DNA of 64,000 bases, from the NCBI RefSeq assembly GCF_001039355.2, contig NW_019775528.1:37969-101968 (forward strand), given 5' to 3'. The stretch is from Lingula anatina (taxonomy: Eukaryota > Brachiopoda > Lingulata > Lingulida > Lingulidae). Shown piece by piece: positions 1-11,812 of this stretch (positions are counted from its first letter, which is position 1; every line of letters begins with the position of its first letter). A program made the position numbers and the translations under genes. A model generated the notes under the pieces. It ran no database searches. It was not told the DNA's origin and saw nothing but the letters and a program-made list of their open reading frames with translations.

Positions 1-19
1 TTTCCCCCCCCCCCCCCCC

Positions 20-57
20 CGAACTCCCACTCCCACCCGAACCGGCTACGGGTCTGA
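20..57. repeat. Partial copy of a CCGGCTACGGG-ended short element
   Basis: The stretch ends in CCGGCTACGGGTCTG after a C-rich run. The same end, CCCCGGCTACGGGCCTG, closes the complete element at 5935-6107. Only one end is visible because the window starts here. Confidence 0.4.
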
Positions 58-86
58 ATATTGATATATGACTTACATACTAATAC

Positions 87-417
87 CCCGGGCACACACA
101 AATCCGAAATGATCATAGATGTACCCAAGCAGCGGCATGGCAACCTGAAGTAGCACCGTCACTGTGAAGACGAGATTCAACATCTCCTCTTGCTCGCGAC
201 ACTCATGGGAGACACGTGTTTCAAAATCCTCTTGGGTCGACCTGTTGAAATCCGCGGACGCGTTCGTGCAGAGATGAGAGTAGAAATGAGCGTCCCTGAA
301 CACGTACACCAAAGACTGCCAGCCAATGACGCTAACGCTGTAGATGCTGACTTCCAAGGAAACCAGAGTGGCCGCCAGGATCTTGTATAAGCGTGAATAC
401 CCGTACGTCGAGGTCAT
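87..417 (-). CDS. SLC43-family (MFS) transporter, first coding exon, partial
   Basis: This exon encodes the N-terminal ~110 residues of a major facilitator transporter most like the SLC43 family (SLC43A3 and the SLC43A1/A2 system-L neutral amino-acid carriers). Seen in the translation: TM1 at about residues 10-33, then GWQSLVYVFR, then a luminal loop with Cys residues and an N-R-S glycosylation site (DFNRST), then NLVFTVTVLLQVAMPLLGYI and YDHFGF. This matches the family layout of GW-x-SLV after TM1, then a Cys-containing loop, then LIFT and a GYI-F/Y-D-x-F motif leading into the MFS loop. The start is the first ATG of the open frame at 417. The donor is the GTATTA just below 87, leaving phase 1. 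The remaining exons lie beyond the left edge. The family is assigned from remembered sequence pattern, not a search; which of the three paralogues it represents cannot be told. Confidence 0.72.
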
Positions 418-1013
418 CTTGTGGCTGAAGCTATATTATATATACGAGTATGTATAGTCCTAATGCAAGGGTCCTGCGTGATAGTAAGGCATAAAACACC
501 CAAATCCGACGTATATTTCACGTAAATATGCAACCCAAAATGAACCCACGGTCGCAGGCCTTTGTTCATGTATTACCCATCATGAGTTATGAAAATCCAT
601 GATTAAGTACTATATAGATCGTGGCATTCCCTCTCTTCCGGCTTTAACATCAACTTCAGCTCATTCTGCGTTAATTCTTGCACCGTGTGTATAATGGTCG
701 TACAGCAGACTTAATCTAGGCGTCGCACGTTCCTTACTGCGAACGATTATCTTTAAAAAGAACCTTAAAATAGAGCAGCCGCGTGTTTTGCCTGCTCACA
801 AAAGGAATGAGCTGTGAGAAATTGGGTCAATATGAAGGCTTGTCCAATTACGCGCGTCATAATGGACAAATGCGGATAAATATAGAAGTAAATACAACAC
901 AGGTAGTATGAACTAACGGCTGTGTCCAAGGCATTGATTGGGCGTGCTGCTGGCGTACAGGTGTGCCGTGTCTACCACTTTATGGAGTATTCGTCTTTTC
1001 ACGGTATTATAAT

Positions 1014-1258
1014 CAGGGGCGGATCAAGTATTATTTGAAAGGGTGGGGGGGGGGGTCCTTGGCTTGAGACCCGGTGCCCGCTAAAGGGCCCCGAAAATTT
1101 TCGTTATTTTAGAGGACGAACGGTGCCATTTGGTACTGTTTAGAAGAATGATTCAGCTAGTCAAAATTCTTATTGCAAGAGGTGACCATTGGTGTAATTT
1201 TTTTTTCAGAAATCGAAGGGGGCCTCTGACCCCCCCCCCCCCTCTAAACCCGCCACTG
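1014..1258. repeat. MITE-like element, GGGGCGGAT family, copy 1
   Basis: Begins CAGGGGCGGATCAAG and ends CCCGCCACTG, so the ends are approximate inverted repeats. G-runs and C-runs lie just inside the ends. Flanking ATAAT on both sides looks like a target-site duplication. A full-length copy in the opposite orientation is at 31736-31989 and shares the internal words AAATTTTCGGGG and CCAAATGGCACCGTT (as complements). Confidence 0.65.
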
Positions 1259-1332
1259 ATAATAATTTATTCTATATTTGTTTGCTGATCCTTTGAGTGT
1301 GTTTGACAGTGTACGTTATTATAGAAATACCC

Positions 1333-1450
1333 TAGTGGCGGATTTAGGGGGGTCGGGGGGGGGGGGGGGTCCCACCCCCCTTCGGTTTCTGAAAAATTAT
1401 TTTGAATTAAGAATTTTGACTACCTAAATCGCCAAAACTGCTGACAATCA
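1333..1450. repeat. MITE-like element, GGGGCGGAT family, truncated inverted copy
   Basis: Starts AGTGGCGGATTTAGG, followed by a long G-run and TTCGGTTTCTGAAAAATTAT, then AAGAATTTTGACTA. This is the inverse of the right half of the element at 1014-1258, only about 75 bp away, so the two ends could pair. The other half is missing. Confidence 0.55.
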
Positions 1451-2085
1451 ATTTACAATCTATAGCACGGTTTTTGAGTTCCACGTTTATTAAATATGAG
1501 TTACTTTCCTACATGTACCGTATAGAGATAAAACCTGGCGAATTTCAATCACGACGGCAAAAGTGCAAATTAGGACATGGAAAATGGGTTTACAGTCATT
1601 TTAACCAGGGAATTATATCCGATATTATTCCCTGTTTTAACGGATCCGTACTAGGGACATAACCGAATCAGTTATTGCAAAGAAAGCCAAATTTCTGCTG
1701 TTAAAGTTCTATTCCTCACTGGGTTACCTTATAAACCCATTTTTTACTCGGATAGACCTAACATCCGCAGTAACATGTTCTGTAACATATGACAAAAGTG
1801 AATGAGTATGCTGAAAACTTAAAAATCTTTATTTACATGTTAATATTTATAACACAACCTTTAGACAACAGAACCGCAAACAGTGCATGTACGAGTACAT
1901 GTATATATACATGTACGTATGACTACAAACAAATAAACAACATCGTTTGAATAAACGCGCAAAATATATTTTCTTAAACTGTGTATTGTAAAACGAGCAT
2001 TTGCTTAACTGTAAGACAGAAGCCCCTGATTTAACAAAAGCCCTTTTATACCCTTCATACGTAAGTAGCAGCCCTCTAAGTTTAC

Positions 2086-2400
2086 TGAGTTGCAACTCTG
2101 AGTTGCAACTAATATGTTGCAAGATTGATGCAATACTTAATAGTGTACAGTCGTTTTTTGCTGTTTGGAATCCTTTAGCAAATTATAAGGCCTGCTGCAA
2201 ATTTGCAACGACTTTGCAGCAACTCTGCTGCTATATTGCTGCAAACTACAAACCCCTCTTGCAAACTTGCAGCAAATTTGCTGCAATATGGCTGTAAATT
2301 GTCAGCAATAACTTTTTTCTTGCGAACTCCCGCAAACTTATTGCTGCACACTTTTAGTTTGCGGCAATGTTGCTGGAATATTGCTGCAAACTTCTCATTT
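2086..2400. repeat. Degenerate array of TTGC-TGCAA words
   Basis: Within about 300 bp the words TTGCAGCAA, TTGCTGCAA, TTGCAACT and close variants recur a dozen or more times at irregular spacing, often as self-complementary units. The open frames crossing it are Cys/Leu/Gln-rich only because of the repeat. It is read as a degenerate satellite, not coding. Confidence 0.5.
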
Positions 2401-3505
2401 TGCTAAGGGATGCCCAATAAATATAAGCCCCAGCTTCAATAGAAGCCCGTTTTGCAAGAGACCAGCTCCAAAAAAACCCTAATTGCAACAGAAGTGGGGA
2501 ACATGATAATACAAAATACGACAATTTTTAAAAGCTGGCGTTCGTGTGCTCTGCACTGCAGTTTGACTTAAATATATAGTGACATTTTCAAAGTTACACT
2601 TTCCCTATACGAATTTATGGTGTATACTTCTCAGAAAAATTTAAACATAGTGAGCTGAATGGAGGGCAAATACCCTCAATATCTGAAGACCAATGTCCCT
2701 TAGAATTAAAAAAAAAAACAACAAGTTATACTATGTACAGCTACAGTACACGTATGCTACACGTATAAGAAGACTTTATCCATACGGTCTTTGTCAATAT
2801 ATATAATACGTCGGAATGTGAAAATCACAACAAATCCACTAACAAATACGTTAACTGTTCGGATATAGTTCTATCATTTATACCAGTAAATGCTTGAACT
2901 TCTCCGCAGGTGGCACTAAACTATTGTTTCAAAAAAATCCGACACTGGTCGTAAAAATTACTGTATGGATAGTGACATTATGCTTTGTATCACGTTACCG
3001 CTATTGTTAGAAGACGAGTCTGAGAAATATTCGCTAAATAATTAATATATAACATGCAAAATATCTTTTTTGTCTCTTTGGCATTTACAAATATCACACA
3101 ATATCAAAATATTTACATTCAAGTTATCACATATATGCTTTTATCTTCAAAAAGTTTTTGTGGTCCTAGAAGCAATTAAGTTACCAACTCTTCAAGCCTC
3201 TCTGTGCTCTCTATCCCTAAAAATGGAATAAGGTATTTGAAGGCGAGCGGTGCTACCTTCGTATCTGATCGAAGAAGAGGACACGGCCTCTACTCAGAAT
3301 CCACCCTTCTACAAAAATAAACTGTAGATCAGTTGGAGAGATTTAGCCAGTTTGCCTCCGTCTTCGTCAGCCGTTCCAATTAAGTGTGGTTATACAGTGA
3401 GCTCTTTCCAAAACCCCTCTCCTCTGTGTCCTAAGTAATTAAGGCACTGCTCATATTTAACTGGGCCAGTCCTATTTGAGAGGTTCTTACATGCAAGTAG
3501 ATCAG

Positions 3506-5736
3506 TTATAATGGTGGAAGAGCATCAGCTTTCCCGTTCATCGTTCCGGAATCTAAAGGCGATGTCATCTCAGTCTGTTTGCCCTCCATGAAGAAGGTGA
3601 GCAGTTCGCCCTTCCCCTTCACCTTCACCATGCCGCGTTTTTGGAACGTGAAACCAAATTCCTTGAGGATGAGCATCGTGTCTTCTGTCACCTGTGAAAG
3701 ATATGAAAAGTGGTTTTATTTTAGAGTGTCAAAAATAATATCACGACTAAATTTGTAATTGGCTTATTACAAAATGTTTTCGGCCAATTCCCATTGGCTT
3801 GTTCCCTATATGAGGTGACGTAGAATGTTGATGGGCCTTTTATTGTGAAAACTGGAGAAGTGCTGCCCCCTGTCTGTAACTAATGGAATGATATGTGGTC
3901 AATAGTTGGAACATGTGCCTCCTCACCCCTGCTGAGATCACCGTCTCTGCGTCTGATGTGGATCACCTCTTTCACCTTACGATTGTGGTTGGTATCGAGA
4001 AGCAATTATACGGTCTCATCTATCGCAATCAAGTGCTTCATTACATTCAGGGGCCAGTTTTACAAAATACACAGTACCTTAAGATCAAAACTACTTTTGC
4101 CATTGGTGTTTGACTGGAAAAGGGTATTTGCACGGGATATCCTTTGACGAAAACTGGTCGTGATGTGAATTGGTCGCGCAAAACGTCAATTTGTTTATTC
4201 TGTGTGCAAGTTAATCCAGTTTTAAACGTGTCTGTACTCTGTTGTATGAACTATCTCACCTGAATGCGACCAACTTGTCCTGTGGAGTCCATACGACTGG
4301 CCACGTTCACAGTGTTTCCCCAGATATCAAAGTGAGGCTTCTTCGCTCCTATTACACCGGCGACTATGGGGCCGTGATGTATCCCTACGAGAGAAAAATT
4401 AAACCATTCATAAAAATAATTGCAATTTAAGTCACAAATACATTAATATTTTCATTATATCTGTGTTTCATATTTCAGCTGTTTAACTCATTAATAGCAA
4501 AGATAAGTTTAACACCAAGGAAAAACAGAATTAAATACAAAAAATTGAAGACGATTACGCTTTTTGCTGAAGAAATATCAACGACGATCACACCATAGAT
4601 ATAACATTCTTTTGAGAAACATCGACCCTGACCAATACGACCTTTGACCTCCCTTACCTATCCGAAGTTTGAAGTTATTAAAGGACTGTTGATTTATGGT
4701 ATCCAGCGCCTCCTTCATTGCAAACGCGAAGTCAGCAAGCGCCGCCAGGTGGCCCCAGATCTCCTTGACGGAAGTCCCCTTCGTGTGAGATTTTGCGTGA
4801 TTTATACCACTTGCCGCCATATATGTGGAACCGACAGTCTTTATCTTGATAATATCTGAGAAACGTGGCTCGTTCAAGAGCTGTAATAAAAATCAAGTGT
4901 TTTACGATGATGTTTAAGGTTTTTATGTTCTCTTGTTTTTATTGCACCTCCTAGTTTAAGGATTTGCTTTTTAATAGTGAATCTGAACGAAATATAGGTT
5001 TAGCCTATATAAAATGATGTACGGAATAACCTAAAATATATGGTCCATGATTGCTGTACAAGTGTGGCTACCAATACCATTTAATGAAGTTTTTTATATA
5101 TTATCATGATCAGTTATGGACCTCTTATGTGTATTCGCCAAAACGTTGAATATAACTAAAAGTCTTTTACCCATACGTGTCCCTTGCTCATAAAAAGGAG
5201 CTAAATAAATGGCCCGATTTCAAAAGTTTAACACTCGTTGTGAAGCCATAACGTACTGTACCTCATCATAATCTGAAATAATCTCATTAAGGAAACGAAA
5301 GCACTCTAGCCCGTTGTTATTAACGGCGTCCTCCGAATAGAAGTCGTTGAAGTTGGGGCACGCTGCAAATATCACAGCTGTGTGTTCATACGCCTGACTA
5401 TATAGTTCCTGAAAAAAGTAAGATTACTTCATATGACGACGTTATCTGCTACTTATCATGCTTTTGGATTCTTTGTAAAACACGCCTTTCAGCTAGGATT
5501 TTAGCCGACTAACCTAAGAATACTAGTAAGTTTCGATTTAAACACCTTTATAAAAAAAAGGACCAAGGCTCACGTACCCCGTCGCTTCTCTTATTTCCAA
5601 GAAACTCGACTGCCACGTGCGCAGGAAGAATGTTGTACACTAGGGTCTCGTTTTTCTCGCGGAGGACTGTCACCATCTCTTTTTGTTCTTCTGCCTCTTG
5701 TTTCCATAGATACAGCTTCCTGGACATTTGATCCGC
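3506..5736 (-). CDS. Adenylyl cyclase exons 14-18: C2 catalytic half and C-terminus
   Basis: Exon 14 has the coiled [20 protein letters not shown] helix and [13 protein letters not shown]. Exon 15 has [20 protein letters not shown] and [17 protein letters not shown]. Exon 16 has [20 protein letters not shown] with the ATP-purine Lys. Exon 17 has [20 protein letters not shown] and [14 protein letters not shown] with the Asp, Asn and Arg of the active site. Exon 18 has [20 protein letters not shown] and ends ALPPL-stop. The Gbetagamma-linked QEHA motif of mammalian ADCY2 is not recognisable in the exon-16 loop ([12 protein letters not shown] there). Confidence 0.92.
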
Positions 5737-6707
5737 CTGGAGCAATGGTAAAATAAAGAGTAGGCCTATATCATCGTCAAAATAAATGGAATTCATCATC
5801 GATCAAACGTGTTACTGAAAAGCTTCATAATAGTCGTCGTATTCATTTCGGTAAAACGCTATACTCAACATGCTTCTTTGTCTAAAAGAAGACGCGACAG
5901 AGGGAGTACAATTAAAGTGGAGAACATTTCTATACAGGCCTGTAGCCAGCAATTTCAAAGGGGGGGTCTTTTTCTGAAAAAGTGGACCTTTTACAATATA
6001 ATCCCCATGCACCTAGGTCAAATTTTACCCAGAGTGGACTTTTTTCCACCAAAATGGAGGTATCTTTCGAACCCCCCTAACCCCCCCCCTCCCCGGCTAC
6101 GGGCCTGCTTTATATAGGATAATAAAAATCTGAATCCAAACACAACTATGAAAAGATATAATTATTCCAGTCCTCACTGTTTATCTGACACGACAACTGC
6201 TTCATTTGTGCTGTCTTAAGCTATGATGTAATAGCACTTACCGAGCGAGAAAGAAACGCTGCTGTCAAGGCAACGGCTCCTATTGTTGCAACCATCAGAT
6301 ATTTTGTTGGCATCAACACACCGCTGTAACAAGAGGAAATATTATTTTTAACTTCATTTCTTGTTTTGTCAGAATGAAATTTTATTAAAAACTTTTTTCG
6401 TTTTAATTAAAGCATTTAATCATTTTTCAAGGAACTGGAAATGACAGGGGCAGGCAAATAATAACATTTCATTTCCAGATATCTCTAAAAGCCAGAATTC
6501 AATAAATCCTTTTGATTACTTTCTCACCTATATCGAACAATAACAAGATGCATTGCTATAAATTAGAAACTAGCATTGTGCGCATTAAGAAAGAAATATT
6601 AAATCTAAAATTGCGACAAAAAAGCATATTTATATGAAAGCATGTATGTATGGCGGCCTATGAGGTTACGTATGCAAATGTTTAGCACGTGAAAAAAAGC
6701 AGTCGAA

Positions 6708-6748
<41 letters not shown>

Positions 6749-9700
6749 CTATGAGCATACTGCCATACTTACCCATAGGAGCCAAGAAAGCTGTCTACCT
6801 CATCAAAAGTTGTCGGAATCACAACCAGATACATAACGCAATGAACTGCGCAGACGGTTATAATCAGGATAATTTTGACCAGGAAGTTGATCTGGGTCAG
6901 CAAGGTCGTTCCCATGACAACCATGATGCCGAAGTCCATGAAGTAAGAGGGATACTGGCAATAGGCTGTGCTGGGGTTGAGCTGAGTGGCGTTTGCCGTG
7001 AAGTTGTCCGTGGTGGAACAGCCAAGCTGTCGAAATAAAAAAAAATTGATTCGTTTTTTCAAACTCTTATTGATTCTCAAACCATTATGACAATTTACGA
7101 TTTATAAATTTTATCCAAGCGATTTACGTATATTTTCATCGAAGGGCATATGGATTATACGTGAATTATTTTCCGACAGAGTAAAATATAACAAAGTCTT
7201 TTCTGAATCAATGAAGAATTGAAAATAAACTAAATATTTTAAAGATATTGAAGAGTTTTTTCATAGAAGTTGAAGCATTGCACCGCCATCACTTCTAAAA
7301 CGTAATATAAAAGAAGAACTTTTTTTTCAAATAAGTGTAAACGTAACTTACCATATCTATAATATCGGCTGCAGCTAAAATAAGGACTGCAAGACTAACC
7401 CAGAATATCCGGAACCAAACGGTTACCTCAATCCAGTGAGCAAAGCGAACCAAAATGTTCGGAAACTTCTAAAAAATGATTTAAGAAAAATAATTATTGT
7501 CATCCATGGCTATAACTTTACTTATGCATACAAATAATGATAAGCAAAGGAAAACACGCAAAGGCTTCAAGTATTTAAGAAAATATCATATAGGCATAAG
7601 CTTATGTGGAATTACATGTACAGGCTCACGTAAATTGTCCTTAAAGGGTATCTCTACATTTCCTGCTCTCAGTAAATGTCTCACGTCTGTAAAACACGAG
7701 CTGATGTATTTTCTCTGTTCTAGTCAAAACAATGGTGGTGCACGTCCTACTTTCTCAAAATTTATTTATTTATTTATTTACTTATTTACCTTAATGTCTG
7801 CTGCAAGACTTATCAATGACATAATCACCAGACACACAAACACCACGGCAAATGTCAAGAATGCATTGACGTTTCTGAAATAGATCATGAACTGTTATCA
7901 TTGATTGCCTGCTTCTCTCTTTTAAGATACAAAATTGCCTATCTGGCTGTTTAACGTCTCAACGATTGCAAAATAATGAATCAATGAAACAAAAGGTAAG
8001 ACATTGTTAATTTTAAACCAAGAATTTCTCTACTTCAGGGGATTTTCATGGACCAACTAAGTCAAAAAGTTTCGATCGTGAAATAAAGATATGCTGTTGA
8101 CAAGAAACTGGCTGGCGGAATCAGAGAAGGGGAGGGGGGGACAATGCTAAAAAATATGAACAGTCAGTTAGCAAGGATAATTATTCTCTCATGTGTAGGA
8201 CACAGCAGGGGATGGGAAATCGCTTGGTATTATCTGGTTTCACTTTTTTATTTTCTTATTCCGATGGGGAGGGGAAAAGCATTGGCCATGGCACTTGTCC
8301 TCCCCCCCTCCACCCCTACCCCCTACCCCCGTTTCTCGGAGCCGCCATTGTATTTTTTATGTACGTGACCTACCTGGGGAGTACCCAAAGCTGAGACAGG
8401 AAGCACGCTAGCAGTATAAGGCAGGTGCTGGTCAGGGTGACGCCACTGTGTTTGCCCCTGTTACTTCCGTATTCCTTCTCCACTTCCTTGTCCTTGAACC
8501 AAAGTGTGATGCGGTTGAGTCGTTTGGACATGTGCCTAAAATGATATTTAGGAAATAAAACGTCGCTGAATCACTGTGCAATGTGACGTCATAATATGAT
8601 GCACTGTGACGTAAATGATTCGCGTTGAAATATGACTTCTTGTTTATCTAGTCGTTTTAATAACCTCTCGACCCTCACGGTAGCTCAGATGAGAGTTTTG
8701 TGTGTGCGCCGGAGCGAAAGCACCACTTTCGCCGAGAAAACATTATCAATCATCATGCATTGTGTACTATGTCAAAATATTAGGAACAAACCATATTTCA
8801 TGATCTTCAATATGCTTTTCTCTAAATAAACTGCGTAATAGGGCATAAGGGACGCAAAAGTTAAAGATATTGCACGCTCGATATCAGCTGCTTTTTATTT
8901 CCAAGCTAGACACACTGCCGGTAATTTAGACAGAGCGTGCAATTGCTCTGTCTGAATTTCCACAGAACAAAAACATACGTCAGCAGCCTCAAACCTTAAT
9001 CGATATTTCACTTTATAGTCCGTCCCTATTGTTTAATAGCTTAACGGTAATGTCTTTGGAAAAACAAAAAGGTTTTGTACTACTGCAAAAGATAAACTAT
9101 CCACTTTAGAATGGTCATACTGCATGCAACCTGCGTTCCCATCCATAAGGGGGCCTCGTTTTGGCATTCAACAATTGGAAAGTTTGTTACTGGGTTGTTA
9201 GCCAAACGAGACATACGGGTCATGAAAAGCCTCTGCCGTTTTCAGTAACCTTCACTAAATACTGCAAGCTCAAGTGCCTTTAAAGGAATAAAGGGATAAT
9301 GACTGTTCGTTTTGGCCAAAAAATGAACTTTCCTGGAGTAAACAACAATTTTCCCATACTTAACAATGGTGAATGAATCCATTTCTACATTCAATGTTAG
9401 TCTCTGGTTTTTTTTTTCTAAAAAGTTTTTTATTTGTAATAATCTCTTAAGGGATTATTACAGAGTATAGCCATCTATGGAGGTCACGTGGTCCGATGAC
9501 AAGCTCAGATAGAATAATAGCTATAACTGTCGTTTTTGTGGTGAAACATAATATGTTATATTTCTATGAGTTGTTTACAATGTTTTTATTGTGAAATATA
9601 GATCTCATACGAAGAGGTATTATCCCCTTAAATTTAAATCATGTTACTGGAAACAGCAGAGATATGAAGAAAGTAGAGAGGTGAATTTCCAGGGAATTTT

Positions 9701-11769
9701 GAACCTCAGAGTACAGTTGTAAATGCTATGTATTCGAATACAGTGCTTCGGGTGTTGGTCCTCATCTTATAGGATTTATGTAAATTGATAAAATGAAGGA
9801 CCAATTTTAACTTACGTCGAATCATCTCTTTCAACCAATGCTTCATATATATGTTGATTACTGTCCACATCGTTCTTTTCTACGTCAGAGTCGCCAGTAG
9901 TTTTCGGCTCGTTGTCTGACGTCACTCCATCAGCCACGTGACCATTTGCGGCTCCGTTTGAAGCGTCGAGAGTGCCCTCGGGATACTGGAGTGCAAAACA
10001 TGTTGCCATAGTAACATCACCCAATAATAAACCCAGCAAACACAGAACGCTATTATAACGTTACCATAACGTTTTTATAAAACCAAAAAACGTTCTGATA
10101 ATGTGATTTTAACGTTATAAAACGTTCTGTGATTGCTGGGAACGTGCATAGTTCTTGAAACATATATATATATACATAAACCCAAACTTCAAGATATCGT
10201 ATCTGGTGCCTTAAAAATGTCACTCAAGTTGGAAAAACATTTTTCGGTTTTAATTGTACTGGCGCATGAGATATTTGAGATATTTTTAGATCACTTCTAC
10301 AGGAAAGCAATGTACGGGAACTTATGAGTAATATCACTTCCCTATTCATGTTAAACAATTTCAAACCAGTTTGGTCAGCAGAACTATAAAGGACCTTTGA
10401 CATATATCAGAAAAGATGTCAGCGTGGAATTTGATATTTGGCTGAGTGCTTTTTCAAAACCATAGATGACGCCACGTACCGGCTTGAGAACCGTGCCTAC
10501 GAGGTAAGTCTTGATCCCAGCTTGTTTTATGGCCTCCTCTCTAGTGTCGCCCTCTCCCGGCTCAAGCTCAAACTCACCATCCAGGAAGTCTGCAGTAGAC
10601 TGAGAGATGTGGACCCGTCTGAAAAAAAAATAAAATTAATATATAATATAAGATAGATAAATCGAATGGAAATTTCAAATTAATTCTAACTCAAAATTGA
10701 CATTTGTTACTACATCTAATGGTCCATGCCCAATGAAACTATTGTTCTACATAGATAGATCCAACTCCGCAGGGATTCTCGCTGAATGCAATCTGATAAA
10801 TAGATAAGCACGCCTCCTCCTGGCGTTGAGGAGAAAACAGGAAACCTGGTGATTATACGATTAGCGTTACGTTTGGAACTAAAGGAAGCGTGGTAGTCTT
10901 CTATTTTGATTGCTCTCAGCGAGAGTCCCCCTGGAGTTGGTTCGATCTATGTAAAACGATTGTTTCTTTTGGAATGAGCCTTAAAATCTGAAATCGCACA
11001 CATCGCATAAAATATCCATCGGTTTTTTGCTTTGAAAGTTTATTGGATAATGGCGGCCTAGGAGCGTTCGGAAAGGCACCCTACCAAACTAGCAGTAATC
11101 AATTCATGACCGAGATTCTGGTGTCATAATCTTGAAGCCAGACACCACAAAGCTCAGAAAGGAAAACATGTATAACAGACACACCACGAGTGAGTGAAGT
11201 ATAGAAGTATGTGACATTTAGCTAACTGTCGGTTCGTGATATTTGACGAAAAACATTACCACGGCGGTTGTCTTGAACAAAACATTCATACGTGATAAAT
11301 CACGCATTCATCACCATCATGCCTGAGTTGCGTCTATCCGAGATACAGGGTTTAGTACTTTTTTGTACTTTAGCGTAGTTTCACATCCATTTTAACAGTC
11401 GTGACATCTATTACTGAAGTAGCAATGCGAATACAGTTGCCTTATGTTTTACTATTACAAAATTAAAGAGACACGCATATAACACCCCTGACTTACCCTG
11501 GAACGCCGCCAGACTCCATTTTGTTTGCCATTTGGACGTCTTTTCCCAGCACGTCGAACTGCCACTGCTTCTGGCCAATGACGCCTCCCAGGACAGCTCC
11601 GGTGTGGATACCTACACGCATGTTGACGTTGGTCTTGGTGCGTTCTCGAACTTGACTGAAATTTGAGGATAGGAACTAGAAGTTTATTTGTTTCAAACGC
11701 AGTAGCGTTTTTTTCTTTCAATATTTCAAATTATTTTTATTTTTAAGGTTTCGTTATTACCATTATTAC

Positions 11770-11812
<43 letters not shown>

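Larger units (their letters stand above)
418..3505. other. Intergenic region between SLC43-like start and adenylyl cyclase 3' end
   Basis: It lies upstream of the SLC43-like start codon, so the transporter promoter should be here, and it should also hold the 3' UTR of the adenylyl cyclase. I see no convincing coding exon. It contains two copies of a GGGGCGGAT-ended element (1014-1258 and 1333-1450), a 20-bp palindrome at 1896-1915, and a run of TTGCTGCAA-like words at 2086-2400. No unambiguous polyadenylation signal for the minus-strand gene could be chosen. Confidence 0.6.

Noticed and set aside
652-674. ITAM reading of the last two receptor tyrosines (YENL, YENF)
   Set aside because: Positions are protein residues. 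The 18-residue gap between the motifs is too long for the canonical ITAM spacing; the shared Asn at +2 fits a Grb2-type motif better.
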